The notes beneath the pieces were generated by a model that saw nothing but the letters and a program-made list of their open reading frames with translations, did no database searches and had not been told where the DNA came from. 37,484 nucleotides of DNA from assembly GCA_040387055.1 (NCBI GenBank), contig JAZKEM010000263.1, positions 1 to 37,484 on the forward strand. Reading direction: 5' to 3'. Below, one piece after another: positions 8,166 to 15,958 of this stretch; position 1 is the first letter of the stretch; each line of letters begins with the position of its first letter. Source of the DNA: Stenotrophobium sp040387055. Its GTDB lineage: Bacteria; Pseudomonadota; Gammaproteobacteria; Nevskiales; Nevskiaceae. Both the position numbers and the translations under genes were made by a program.

Positions 8166-8582
8166 TTAAGCCCAGCCGCCAGCACGCAGACTAGACAAAG
8201 CACGCTTTTCAACCAGCGCGCCAATCAGTTCAGTTGCAACAAACAGCCAGAGCACCACAGGCGCATGGTGGACAACCAAGAAATAAGTCAGCGCTGAAGC
8301 CACGGCCAGTCGACCCCAGATATCGGCGCGCACCAAGAAAGAATCCGGGCGCATCAATCGACAGCCATTCCACAAGATGCCGAGAATGCCGGTGAGCACG
8401 CAAAACACGGATGTGGTGAGCGGCAAAGGCACATAGGCCGAGGCATCGCCCAACAAGCCAAAGCCCGACAGCAGCAAAGCAGCGTATGCGTTAGAAATTT
8501 CAGGGATCGCCAATGGCGCCGTCGCCAATAGATCCACAAATGCCACAACACGCACCCAACCCTGCAATTTTGCCGACGACAT
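8166..8582 (-). CDS. Small integral membrane protein of unknown function
   Basis: This 138-aa protein has four probable transmembrane helices (about residues 8-40, 45-70, 85-107 and 108-125) and a short basic C-terminus. GGAG lies 6-7 bases upstream of the ATG at 8582, which is therefore preferred over a TTG four codons earlier (8594). I do not recognise the family. It is convergent with the SET gene and its start is about 110 bases from the divergent SDR gene. Confidence 0.65.
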   Translation of the reverse strand: MSSAKLQGWVRVVAFVDLLATAPLAIPEISNAYAALLLSGFGLLGDASAYVPLPLTTSVFCVLTGILGILWNGCRLMRPDSFLVRADIWGRLAVASALTYFLVVHHAPVVLWLFVATELIGALVEKRALSSLRAGGWA

Positions 8583-8692
8583 TACGCTCTCCAATTTTCG
8601 ATGCCCGAGTTTAGCCGCATGTGCCCACGCGGCGCTAAACTGTCTGTCTTGATGTGACCATTACAACGTCGAATTGTTCTGCGGAGTTTTCT

Positions 8693-9460
8693 ATGCCAAC
8701 ACCACCTGTGGTTTTTGTTACTGGCGCTACCGCCGGATTTGGCCTAGCGATTACGCGTCGTTTTCTTGCAGACGGCTGCCGCATCGTGATTTGCGGACGT
8801 CGAGTAGATCGCCTCGATGCGTTGCAGAAAGAGCTGGGCGATTTGGTCCACGCAATCCCACTCGACGTGCGCGATCGAGAAGACGTTGAAGGCGCTATCG
8901 CCTCACTGCCCCCAGCGTTTTCGGATATCGACATCCTCGTTAACAACGCAGGTCTTGCGCTGGGCACCGCTAGCGCAGCACATGCTGAGGTCGATGACTG
9001 GGACGTCATGGTCGACACCAACATCAAAGGCTTGATGTACTGCACGCACACAATATTGCCCGGCATGATCGCGCGCGGACGTGGGCATATCGTGAATATT
9101 GGCTCCACCGCAGGTGAGTACGCTTACCCAGGCGGCAACGCTTATGGCGGCAGCAAAGCTTTCGTACGCCAGTTCAGTAAAAACCTGCGTGCTGACCTGC
9201 TTGGTACGTCCGTGCGAGTGACTTATGTAGCGCCCGGCTTATCGGGCGGCACTGAGTTTTCGCAGGTGCGTTTGAAAGGCGACGAGGCCAAAGCGGCATC
9301 GGTGTATCAAGACACCCAACCGCTCTCCGCCGATGACATTGCGGACTCTGTGCATTGGGCCGCAACGCGTCCAGCGCACGTCAACATCAATGAAATTACG
9401 CTGATGCCGGTGTGTCAGGCCCCGGGGCCGATGGCAATCCATCGCGGCACAAAAAAGTAA
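8693..9460 (+). CDS. ydfG: YdfG-type short-chain dehydrogenase/reductase
   Basis: This 255-aa classical SDR is colinear with E. coli YdfG, the NADP-dependent 3-hydroxy acid/serine and malonic semialdehyde reductase. The cofactor motif T-G-A-T-A-G-F-G is at residues 10-17 and NNAG at 84-87. The catalytic Ser138, Tyr151 and Lys155 (Y-G-G-S-K) are all present. The C-terminal segment P-A-H-V-N-I-N and GLSGGTEFSQVRLKGD match the YdfG subgroup. The frame is open back to a GTG at 8654, but GCGGAG upstream of ATG 8693 and the family start decide for 8693. It probably reduces short 3-oxo acids or semialdehydes in the cytosol. It ends in a bidirectional terminator shared with the cold-shock gene. Confidence 0.9.
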   Translation: MPTPPVVFVTGATAGFGLAITRRFLADGCRIVICGRRVDRLDALQKELGDLVHAIPLDVRDREDVEGAIASLPPAFSDIDILVNNAGLALGTASAAHAEVDDWDVMVDTNIKGLMYCTHTILPGMIARGRGHIVNIGSTAGEYAYPGGNAYGGSKAFVRQFSKNLRADLLGTSVRVTYVAPGLSGGTEFSQVRLKGDEAKAASVYQDTQPLSADDIADSVHWAATRPAHVNINEITLMPVCQAPGPMAIHRGTKK

Positions 9461-9473
9461 GTACATCGTCCAT

Positions 9474-9503
9474 AAAAAAACCCGGCCAAAGCCGGGTTTT
9501 TTT
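9474..9503. terminator. Bidirectional terminator between ydfG and the cold-shock gene
   Basis: A seven-A tract (9474-9480), the stem CCCGGC/GCCGGG (9481-9486 with 9491-9496) and a seven-T tract (9497-9503) lie between the convergent stops at 9460 and 9528. The symmetry allows termination on both strands. Confidence 0.93.
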
Positions 9504-9527
9504 GATTCACAAGCTAAGAACTAAATC

Positions 9528-9740
9528 TTAGATAGGCTGAATCTTGGTGGCCTGCATGCCCTTAGGACCGCGAGCAGCGACGAACGAAACGCGCTGGCCT
9601 TCCTTGAGGGTCTTGAAGCCGGAAGACTGAATTTCACGGAAATGCGCGAAAAGATCTTCACCGCCTGCTTCTGGGGTGATGAAACCGAAGCCTTTAGCTT
9701 CGTTGAACCACTTAACGGTACCGGTAGCTACTGCTGACAT
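9528..9740 (-). CDS. Cold-shock domain protein (CspA family)
   Basis: This 70-aa single cold-shock domain binds single-stranded RNA and DNA and acts as an RNA chaperone. RNP1 is K-G-F-G-F-I (residues 16-21) and RNP2 is L-F-A-H-F (30-34). The start GTVKWFNEAKGFGFI is typical of the family. The frame runs back to 9791, but AAGGATG upstream of the ATG at 9740 and the normal family length of ~70 fix the start. Which Csp paralogue this is cannot be told, so no symbol is given. It is monocistronic, with a long leader. Confidence 0.93.
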   Translation of the reverse strand: MSAVATGTVKWFNEAKGFGFITPEAGGEDLFAHFREIQSSGFKTLKEGQRVSFVAARGPKGMQATKIQPI

Positions 9741-9894
9741 ATAACGACATCCTTTCAAAAAGTTACAGGCAAAGCGCCTGCTGGGATGCAACGATCAAGA
9801 AAGTTAGCCGGGACTGACAACAGCACCGTTACGAAAACGGGCACAGATAAACCGCGGGTAAAGAACTGCTTGAAACAATTGCCACGCGATAGTA
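9741..9894 (-). promoter_or_regulatory. Probable promoter and long 5' leader of the cold-shock gene
   Basis: A TACTAT hexamer (minus strand, 9889-9894) with a poorer -35 (TCGACG) 16 bases upstream would start transcription near 9882, giving a leader of about 140 bases. Csp mRNAs commonly carry a long structured leader that changes fold with temperature. The length fits, but I have not folded it and the promoter call is tentative. Confidence 0.35.
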
Positions 9895-9996
9895 ACACCG
9901 ATAAATTCAGCCGTCGAATTTAGCCTCACCAATCTTGACCCAGAGGATGCCCGCCCCTACCTTGGGCGCCCTTTTCCTTAAGACCTCGAGAATTCC

Positions 9997-11046
9997 ATGA
10001 ATTGGCTGATTTACGGTGCCAACGGCTACACCGGCGAACTGATCGCCCGCGAGGCCAAATCACGTGGTATGACACCTATTCTGGCCGGTCGCAATGCCGC
10101 CAAAATCGCAGCCTTAGGCAAAGAACTGGGCCTCGAATACCGTGTATTCGGCCTCGGCAGCCCCACCGAAATCAGCAGCCACTTGGGTGGCGTTGGCCTG
10201 GTTCTGCACTGCGCAGGCCCCTTCTCGGCGACCAGCGCCCCAATGATCGAGGCCTGCATTCAGGCCAAATCGCATTACCTCGATATCGCGGGCGAGATCA
10301 ACGTGTTTGAACATGCACAGGCGCAAAACGTGCCGGCGCGCCAAGCCGGTGTGGTGATTTGCCCGGGCGTGGGTTTTGACGTGATCCCGACCGATTGCAT
10401 CGCAGCCATGCTCAAGCAAGCACTGCCTGATGCCACCAAACTGACGCTGGGCTTCGACTCTCGCTCCGGCTTCTCGCCGGGCACCGCTAAAACCTCAGTC
10501 GAAGGGCTAGCACAAGGAGGCAAGATTCGTCGCAACGGCAAAATCGTTTCCGTGCCACTGGCCTACGAAGTTCGCAAAATTGATTTCGGCGATGGCGAAA
10601 AGCTGGCGATGACAATTCCTTGGGGCGATGTCTCCACGGCGTATCACAGCACCGGCATTCCGAATGTCGAAGTCTTTATTCCCGGCTCACCGAAGTTGAT
10701 TGCCAACGCCAAGCGCGCCAACAACATCCGTTGGCTGCTCGGCTTTGCACCGGTGCAGGCTTTCCTCAAGAACCGCATCGGCAAAACCGTGAAAGGCCCG
10801 GATACCGCAACACGCGACAAGCTGACGACTTATGTCTGGGGCGAAGTCAGCAACGCGAAAGGCGAGAAGAGAACTGCGCGCATCAAAACCGCGAATGGCT
10901 ATAGCCTGACCATCACCGGCTCACTTGCGATCACCGAATACTTACTCAAGAACACAGTGCCCGGTGGCGCTTACACGCCTTCTAAATTACTCGGTGCAGA
11001 TTTGATCACGCGCCTGCCCGGCTCTAGCGCTGTAACGCTGAACTAG
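9997..11046 (+). CDS. Saccharopine dehydrogenase-like NAD(P)-binding oxidoreductase
   Basis: This 349-aa protein has an N-terminal Rossmann motif Y-G-A-N-G-Y-T-G (residues 6-13), followed by LAGRNAAKI (~29-37), which suggests NADP preference. LVLHCAGPFS and HYLDIAGE match the saccharopine-dehydrogenase-like / trans-acting enoyl reductase group. The C-terminal half is the family's mixed substrate domain. Proteins of this group are often uncharacterised oxidoreductases acting on lipid-like substrates, so lysine metabolism should not be assumed. The ATG at 9997 fits the fold start; the ribosome-binding site is weak. gloA follows after 12 bases, probably in one transcript. Confidence 0.82.
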   Translation: MNWLIYGANGYTGELIAREAKSRGMTPILAGRNAAKIAALGKELGLEYRVFGLGSPTEISSHLGGVGLVLHCAGPFSATSAPMIEACIQAKSHYLDIAGEINVFEHAQAQNVPARQAGVVICPGVGFDVIPTDCIAAMLKQALPDATKLTLGFDSRSGFSPGTAKTSVEGLAQGGKIRRNGKIVSVPLAYEVRKIDFGDGEKLAMTIPWGDVSTAYHSTGIPNVEVFIPGSPKLIANAKRANNIRWLLGFAPVQAFLKNRIGKTVKGPDTATRDKLTTYVWGEVSNAKGEKRTARIKTANGYSLTITGSLAITEYLLKNTVPGGAYTPSKLLGADLITRLPGSSAVTLN

Positions 11047-11058
11047 TACGGAGTCTCC

Positions 11059-11445
11059 ATGAGAATCATGCATACCATGCTGCGCGTCGGCGATATGGAT
11101 CGCGCGATCGGGTTTTATAACAACGTGCTGGATATGAAGCTGTTGCGTCGCAAGGATTATCCAGAAGGGAAATTCACCCTCGCTTTCCTCGGCCACCAAA
11201 GCGAAGACGACGGCGCTGTGCTGGAACTCACCTACAACTGGGGCGTTGATCGCTACGAAATTGGCACTGGCTATGGCCACATTGCGATTGAAGTAGACGA
11301 CGCTTACGCAGCTTGCGAGCGCGTCAAACAACGCGGCGGCAAAGTCACGCGCGAGGCGGGCCCGATGAAGCATGGCAGCACGGTGATTGCGTTTGTGGAA
11401 GATCCCGACGGTTACAAAATCGAGTTCATTCAGAAAAAGTCCTAA
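11059..11445 (+). CDS. gloA: Glyoxalase I (lactoylglutathione lyase)
   Basis: This 128-aa vicinal-oxygen-chelate protein converts the hemithioacetal of methylglyoxal and glutathione to S-lactoylglutathione in the cytosol. The four metal ligands of the E. coli enzyme are at identical positions: His5, Glu56, His74 and Glu122. The short, E. coli-like length suggests the Ni/Co-activated class. GGAG lies about 7 bases before the ATG. Its stop codon (11443-11445) overlaps the stop of the convergent hydrolase gene (11442-11444), so the genes meet with no spacer. Confidence 0.96.
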   Translation: MRIMHTMLRVGDMDRAIGFYNNVLDMKLLRRKDYPEGKFTLAFLGHQSEDDGAVLELTYNWGVDRYEIGTGYGHIAIEVDDAYAACERVKQRGGKVTREAGPMKHGSTVIAFVEDPDGYKIEFIQKKS

Positions 11446-12449
11446 CGCTTTTGCAGCTCGTCCTGCAGAAAATCAACGAGGCGATGTTCCAGCCAATAAA
11501 CCGGCTGGCCCCAGCGCCCACTAGCGACGAAGCCAACGTGCCCGCCACGCGGCGTTAGCTCCAAGGAAACTTGCGGCGCTAACGCTTCTGCACCGGGCGT
11601 GATGGTCGGATCCATAAACGGATCATCGACAGAATGCACGATCAGTGTCGGACGCCGAATCGAAGGAATAAACGGCGCGCATTCGCTACGCGCGTAGTAA
11701 TCCTCGGCATCGGCAAAGCCATTGAGTGGGGCGGTGTAGGCGTTATCCCACTCAATAAAATCTTGTGCCGCATCTGCGAGCTGCAAATTAATTTGCGGCG
11801 GCGGTGCGACTTTGGCGTGCTTGCGCCACATCTGCACTTTGAGTTCGCGCAGCATTTTGTTTTGATAGTTGCGTGAAAAACCTTGTCGCAAAACATCAAC
11901 GCAGGGCCGCAAACGAAACGGCACACTCGCCGCTGCCGCACAATTCACCGGCGCTTGGACTCCCTCTTCACCGATCGCCTTGAGCGTGATATTCCCGCCA
12001 AGAGACCAGCCCACCACAGCGAGAAAAGTATCGGGCTCGCGCGCACGCAGAAGATGCAGCAAATAACGTAGATCCGCCGTATCGCCTTGGTGATAAGACT
12101 TAAGCAGGCGATTAGGCTCCGGCCCAGCACCACGCAACTGCAACATCACAGTACGCCAACCCGCAGCATTCAGCTTTTGCGCGGTGCCACGCAAATACTT
12201 GGAATCAAAACTGCCCGTGAGCCCATGCACCAACACCGCCAATGGCGTGCCGGGTGCAGCAGCGCCACTCCAACCGAGATCGACAAAATCGCCGTCAGGC
12301 AATTCCAATCTCTCACGGCGAATTTCCAGCGCCGGCAATGGCCGCAGCAGTGCTGGAAAAAGAGTTTGCAGGTGCGCACCACCCATCCAACGGTGAGCAA
12401 CAAACGGTGCTTCCAAAATCCGCCCAAACTCTTTAGCGCTATCCGCCAT
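11442..12449 (-). CDS. YheT-family alpha/beta hydrolase
   Basis: This 335-aa protein is of the YheT/COG0429 group of predicted hydrolases. The conserved G-G-A-H-L-Q-T-L-F-P start motif is at residues 23-32 and LVHGLTGS at 73-80. Nucleophile Ser149 is in G-W-S-L-G-G, the acid is Asp275 or Asp276 in H-S-V-D-D-P, and His304 is in G-G-H-V-G-F. The triad is complete, so an active esterase/hydrolase is expected, but the natural substrate is not known. The ATG at 12449 fits the family. Its 3' end overlaps gloA by four bases on the opposite strand. Confidence 0.9.
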   Translation of the reverse strand: MADSAKEFGRILEAPFVAHRWMGGAHLQTLFPALLRPLPALEIRRERLELPDGDFVDLGWSGAAAPGTPLAVLVHGLTGSFDSKYLRGTAQKLNAAGWRTVMLQLRGAGPEPNRLLKSYHQGDTADLRYLLHLLRAREPDTFLAVVGWSLGGNITLKAIGEEGVQAPVNCAAAASVPFRLRPCVDVLRQGFSRNYQNKMLRELKVQMWRKHAKVAPPPQINLQLADAAQDFIEWDNAYTAPLNGFADAEDYYARSECAPFIPSIRRPTLIVHSVDDPFMDPTITPGAEALAPQVSLELTPRGGHVGFVASGRWGQPVYWLEHRLVDFLQDELQKR

Positions 12450-12849
12450 TCATCACTCCAGAATTATTTTTGCTGGCGGTAAAGATTGCCCCAAAGCACC
12501 CCCTCTGCAAATTTTCAGGGGTCAGGACATTATCCCAACAATCTGGGTGCGCTTACGGAATTGCGGAGCTCAAACTCATTCGCCGCGTCATTTATGCCGA
12601 GCAAGTTTTATGGCATGCCCGCCCGATACCGCTGTGAGCAGCGGGCCACATCGCACTGCAAAATAAAATCGAATGAATCTCGAATTAAATTTTTCGTCCT
12701 TGATGCCAGCAAAAAATCCATGCCTTACAGTGCATTGGACAGAAAGCGATGTTGAAAGCGCTTTTGTCCTACACCTAATAGAGTTGTTATCAAAATTCGT
12801 GCCAGCATAGAATCGTGACGTTCCTCACGTTCAGTAAATTTGCGGCCCA
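12450..12849. other. 400-bp intergenic region upstream of rpoN
   Basis: No RNA gene or repeat is recognised. The region separates divergent genes and should hold promoters for both. It is AT-richer between about 12660 and 12800. A 45-codon ORF with a protein-like composition (12673-12810, MNLELNFSSLMPAKNP...) ends 39 bases before rpoN but lacks a ribosome-binding site, so I do not annotate it as a gene. The lptA/lptB genes that precede rpoN in many gammaproteobacteria are absent here. Confidence 0.5.
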
Positions 12850-14310
12850 ATGAAGCAGTCCCTCGGCCTCCGTCTCGGCCAAAGTCTCGCGATGACCCCA
12901 GCCTTGCAACAGGCGATTCGCCTATTGCAGCTGTCGAGTCTCGATCTCCAGCAGGAAATCCAGCAGGCCCTAGATGCCAACGTGATGTTGGAGCGCGACG
13001 AGGATGACCTTCCATCAGACGACCCCTTAGGCGAGCCCGTTGGTGAATCATCCTCGGCCGATGAGCCCATGCTCAAGGAAGTCGATGGTGCCGCCGAGAT
13101 CTCCGAAGAGATGCCGGTAGACGCCGATTGGAGCGAGGTCTACGACGACTTCTCGCCCAGCAGCAAAAGCAGTAGCGACAACGATGAGCTGGAAGACTAT
13201 CAGCGCGCCAATCAACACAACGCGACGAGTCTGCGCGAACACTTGATGGAGCAGTTAGATCTAGCGCCGCTGAATGATGTCGATCTACAAATCGCCGCCA
13301 ATCTCGTCGACGCCGTTAATGACGACGGTTACCTAGAGGATTGGGCCGATATCAGTGAGCGCCTTTGCGCAGAGCTGAAGGTAAAACGCACGCACATCGA
13401 AGCAGTGTTGGCGCTGGTACAAAACTTTGATCCGCCCGGCATTGCAGCGCGCGATCTAGGCGAATGTCTGCGTTTGCAGTTGCAACAGTTAGCGCCCGAT
13501 ACGCCGGGGCTAGATGCCGCACTGCAATTAATCACCAAACATCTCGCAGTGCTGGGCCGACGTGATGTGCAAATCATTGCCAAAGCCACCGGCCTCAAGC
13601 ACGACGTCATCATTGAAGCGCTGGCTTTGATCCGCACGCTGCAGCCGCATCCCGGCCGGCCGTTTCAGCCTCATGAGAGCAACTACATTGCACCGGATGT
13701 GCACGTCAGCAAGCACAACGGCCGCTGGCGGGTTTCGTTAAACCCGGAACATTCGCCAAAGCTGCGGGTCAATAGTTACTACCAAGGCTTCATTAAGAGG
13801 GCAGATACCTCTCGTGATCAGCTCATGCTGAAACAACATTTGCAGGAAGCTCGCTACTTTATCAATAGCTTAGAAGCGCGCAACGAAACGCTTTTACGCG
13901 TTGCGCAATGCATAGTTGAAGAACAGCGCGCTTTCCTAGATTATGGAGACGAGGCAATGCGTCCGCTGGTGTTGCGAGACGTGTCCGAGCAGCTGGGGAT
14001 TCATGAGTCCACTGTTTCAAGAGCTACAGCCAATAAGTTCATGCTCACGCCACGTGGGCTGTACGAACTCAAGTATTTCTTTTCCAGCCACGTCCAAACC
14101 ACTCAAGGTGGCGTGTGCTCAGCTACAGCGATCCAGGCCATGATCAAACGCCTGATCGCGGGGGAAGATGTCACCAGCCCCCTTTCCGACTCGACCATCG
14201 CCGACCTGCTTTTGAAAGAAGGCATTCAAGTTGCGCGTCGCACGGTCGCTAAATACAGGGAGGGGCTACACATCCCGCCCTCACACGAGCGTAAACCATC
14301 GCTGGCATAA
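12850..14310 (+). CDS. rpoN: RNA polymerase sigma-54 factor
   Basis: This 486-aa sigma-54 directs RNA polymerase to -24/-12 promoters and needs AAA+ enhancer-binding activators. Region I (residues 1-50) is the Gln/Leu-rich LRLGQSLAMTPALQQAIRLLQLS type. Region II (~51-120) is acidic. The core-binding region follows, then a helix-turn-helix near 377-397 (VSEQLGIHESTVSRATANK). The RpoN box A-R-R-T-V-A-K-Y-R-E at 462-471 is intact and reads the -24 element. The start is an ATG with a weak GCGG site. hpf begins 28 bases downstream, and rpoN heads the sigma-54/PTS cluster. Confidence 0.98.
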   Translation: MKQSLGLRLGQSLAMTPALQQAIRLLQLSSLDLQQEIQQALDANVMLERDEDDLPSDDPLGEPVGESSSADEPMLKEVDGAAEISEEMPVDADWSEVYDDFSPSSKSSSDNDELEDYQRANQHNATSLREHLMEQLDLAPLNDVDLQIAANLVDAVNDDGYLEDWADISERLCAELKVKRTHIEAVLALVQNFDPPGIAARDLGECLRLQLQQLAPDTPGLDAALQLITKHLAVLGRRDVQIIAKATGLKHDVIIEALALIRTLQPHPGRPFQPHESNYIAPDVHVSKHNGRWRVSLNPEHSPKLRVNSYYQGFIKRADTSRDQLMLKQHLQEARYFINSLEARNETLLRVAQCIVEEQRAFLDYGDEAMRPLVLRDVSEQLGIHESTVSRATANKFMLTPRGLYELKYFFSSHVQTTQGGVCSATAIQAMIKRLIAGEDVTSPLSDSTIADLLLKEGIQVARRTVAKYREGLHIPPSHERKPSLA

Positions 14311-14338
14311 GGCCGGCGAATCACAGAAGGAGGCATCG

Positions 14339-14662
14339 ATGAATCTCAACATCTCCGGCCATCATCTCGACTTAACCCCGCCACTGCGCGAGTACGTCAA
14401 AGAAAAACTAAAGCGCGTAGAGCGACACTTCGATCACCTGATCAGTGCAGAAATCATTCTCACGGTCGAGAAACTGCAGCAGAAGGCGGAAGCCACCATC
14501 CACGCCAGTGGCGCCAATCTGCACGCAGCAGCAGTGGCAGAAGACATGTACGCGGCCATCGACATGCTCAGCGACAAGCTGGATCAGCAGACACGCAAGC
14601 ACAAGGAAAAGCTGCGTGACCACCACAATCACGAGGCGCACAAGCGCATGGCTGTACAGTAA
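14339..14662 (+). CDS. hpf: Ribosome hibernation-promoting factor, short form
   Basis: This 107-aa HPF/YfiA-family protein binds the 30S decoding region and helps form inactive 100S ribosomes in slow growth. The fold begins MNLNISGHHLDLTPPLREYVKEKL and includes the conserved basic helix KLKRVERHF. There is no long-form C-terminal domain, so this is the short gammaproteobacterial type with a His-rich tail (HHNHEAHK). The frame is open back to 14231 inside rpoN, but AAGGAGG at 14327-14333 fixes the ATG at 14339. It is cotranscribed with rpoN and ends in a strong terminator. Confidence 0.95.
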   Translation: MNLNISGHHLDLTPPLREYVKEKLKRVERHFDHLISAEIILTVEKLQQKAEATIHASGANLHAAAVAEDMYAAIDMLSDKLDQQTRKHKEKLRDHHNHEAHKRMAVQ

Positions 14663-14674
14663 GATGTAGGTCTC

Positions 14675-14705
14675 AAAGGCCCGGTCGCAAGGCCGGGCCT
14701 TTTTT
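14675..14705 (+). terminator. Rho-independent terminator after hpf
   Basis: An 8-bp GC stem (14677-14684 with 14693-14700), flanked by A and T tracts, ends in a run of Ts (14700-14705). It lies 12 bases after the hpf stop and would separate rpoN-hpf from ptsN, at least in part. Confidence 0.9.
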
Positions 14706-14752
14706 ATTTCATTTGATTCACCAAAATCAAAGTTTGTGAGGAGTTTTTTTAG

Positions 14753-15214
14753 ATGAAGCTCAACGAAATTCTGGGCGCCGACCGTGTGGTATCCGGCGGC
14801 ACCTACACCAGCAAAAAGAAGGTCCTCGAAGACCTCGCGCGCCTGCTTAGCAAGGGCGCATCTGGCGTTGATGCAAACGACATTCTCACCAGCCTCTCCT
14901 CACGCGAAAAGCTCGGCAGCACCGGCCTTGGTCATGGCGTCGCAATTCCACACGGCCGCATGGGCGGCGTTGAAGGCAGCGTTGGCGCTTTCATGCGCCT
15001 CAAGCACCCGCTTGATTACGATGCACACGATGGCCTCGGAGTTGATCTCGTATTCGGCCTGCTCGTTCCGCAGAACGCGACCGAAGCCCATTTGAAGCAC
15101 CTCGCAGCCATCGCCGAAATGTTCTCAGACGAAGTATTCTGCAAGAAACTCCGCGAAGCTGGCGACGATGCCTCGCTGTTCGCGCTGCTCAACAGCTTTA
15201 AGCCGGGCAATTAA
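14753..15214 (+). CDS. ptsN: Nitrogen-regulatory PTS EIIA protein
   Basis: This 153-aa EIIA-Ntr (fructose-mannitol EIIA superfamily) is the final phosphate acceptor of the regulatory PTS and signals carbon/nitrogen or potassium status to partner proteins. The phosphorylated His is His67 in G-V-A-I-P-H-G-R, and the flanking L-G-S-T-G-L-G-H-G motif is typical. GAGGAG lies about 9 bases upstream of the ATG. The gene lies between hpf (terminator between them) and hprK (168 bases, AT-rich). Confidence 0.95.
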   Translation: MKLNEILGADRVVSGGTYTSKKKVLEDLARLLSKGASGVDANDILTSLSSREKLGSTGLGHGVAIPHGRMGGVEGSVGAFMRLKHPLDYDAHDGLGVDLVFGLLVPQNATEAHLKHLAAIAEMFSDEVFCKKLREAGDDASLFALLNSFKPGN

Positions 15215-15382
15215 GGTCAGCGCGTAAGCGCGACGCCCACGATCAAGGTCTAAAGTTTCGTTACAAAAATACGGTTAATAGTTAATTAATCGATATTTAA
15301 TAACACTCTTTAAACACTAACGGCCATAGCGGGCCACCCCGCTTGGTGCCGCCGCCTCCCATCCACCGAGCGACGCGCAACC

Positions 15383-15955
15383 TTGAGCACCATCGCCACC
15401 ACCACAAGCTCCACCACGCTACATGGCGTGTTTATGGAGATGTATGGGCTCGGCGTTTTGCTATCCGGCCCCAGCGGCGTCGGCAAAAGCGAATTGGCAC
15501 TTGAGTTGTTGACCCGCGGTCATCGTCTGGTTGCTGACGATGCGACCGATTTCAACCGTGATGACAACGACGAGCTGCAAGGCCATTGTCCGCCGCTACT
15601 CAGCGGTTTTCTTGAAGCTCGCAGTCTCGGCATTCTCAATGTCGAAAAAATGTTTGGCGCCGCCAGCATGCTCAGCGCACATCGACTGGATTTGGTGATC
15701 CGTTTGGAATTCCACCACGAGATGTTGGCACCACTAGAACGTCTGGAAGGTCGCCGCGGCAGCGTGCGTTTGTTCGACATCGAAGTACCGGAAATCTCCA
15801 TTCCGATTCGCCTCGGGCATAATCTAGCCGTGCTGGTCGAAGCCGCTTGTCGCGATCTCAAATTAAGACAAACGGGTTATCGCGCCGACGAAGATTTTTC
15901 GGCGCGCCAGCTACAAGCCATTCACGAATCCAACAACCAGGCCGACACAGACTAA
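15383..15955 (+). CDS. hprK: HPr kinase/phosphorylase, kinase domain only
   Basis: This 190-aa protein corresponds to the C-terminal catalytic domain of HprK, which phosphorylates and dephosphorylates a serine of HPr. His14 (H-G-V), the Walker A G-P-S-G-V-G-K-S at residues 29-36, Asp52-Asp53 and the family signature around Glu78 (L-E-A-R-S-L-G-I-L-N-V) are present. Full-length HprK is about 310 aa; the N-terminal ~125-residue domain is missing. Only 168 bases separate it from ptsN and the frame has a stop at 15311-15313, so there is no room for that domain. The start is TTG 15383, the only start codon that keeps the conserved His, with a weak ribosome-binding site. rapZ follows after three bases. 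Confidence 0.88.
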   Translation: MSTIATTTSSTTLHGVFMEMYGLGVLLSGPSGVGKSELALELLTRGHRLVADDATDFNRDDNDELQGHCPPLLSGFLEARSLGILNVEKMFGAASMLSAHRLDLVIRLEFHHEMLAPLERLEGRRGSVRLFDIEVPEISIPIRLGHNLAVLVEAACRDLKLRQTGYRADEDFSARQLQAIHESNNQADTD

Positions 15956-15958
15956 GTC

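Noticed and set aside
12486..12755. 89-codon ORF in the rpoN upstream region
   Set aside because: No ribosome-binding site, irregular composition and no recognisable family; it is one of several chance frames in this spacer.
15215..15382. Frameshifted N-terminal domain of HprK
   Set aside because: The region is 168 bases, partly very AT-rich, and the in-frame stop at 15311 leaves no room for the ~125-residue domain in any frame.
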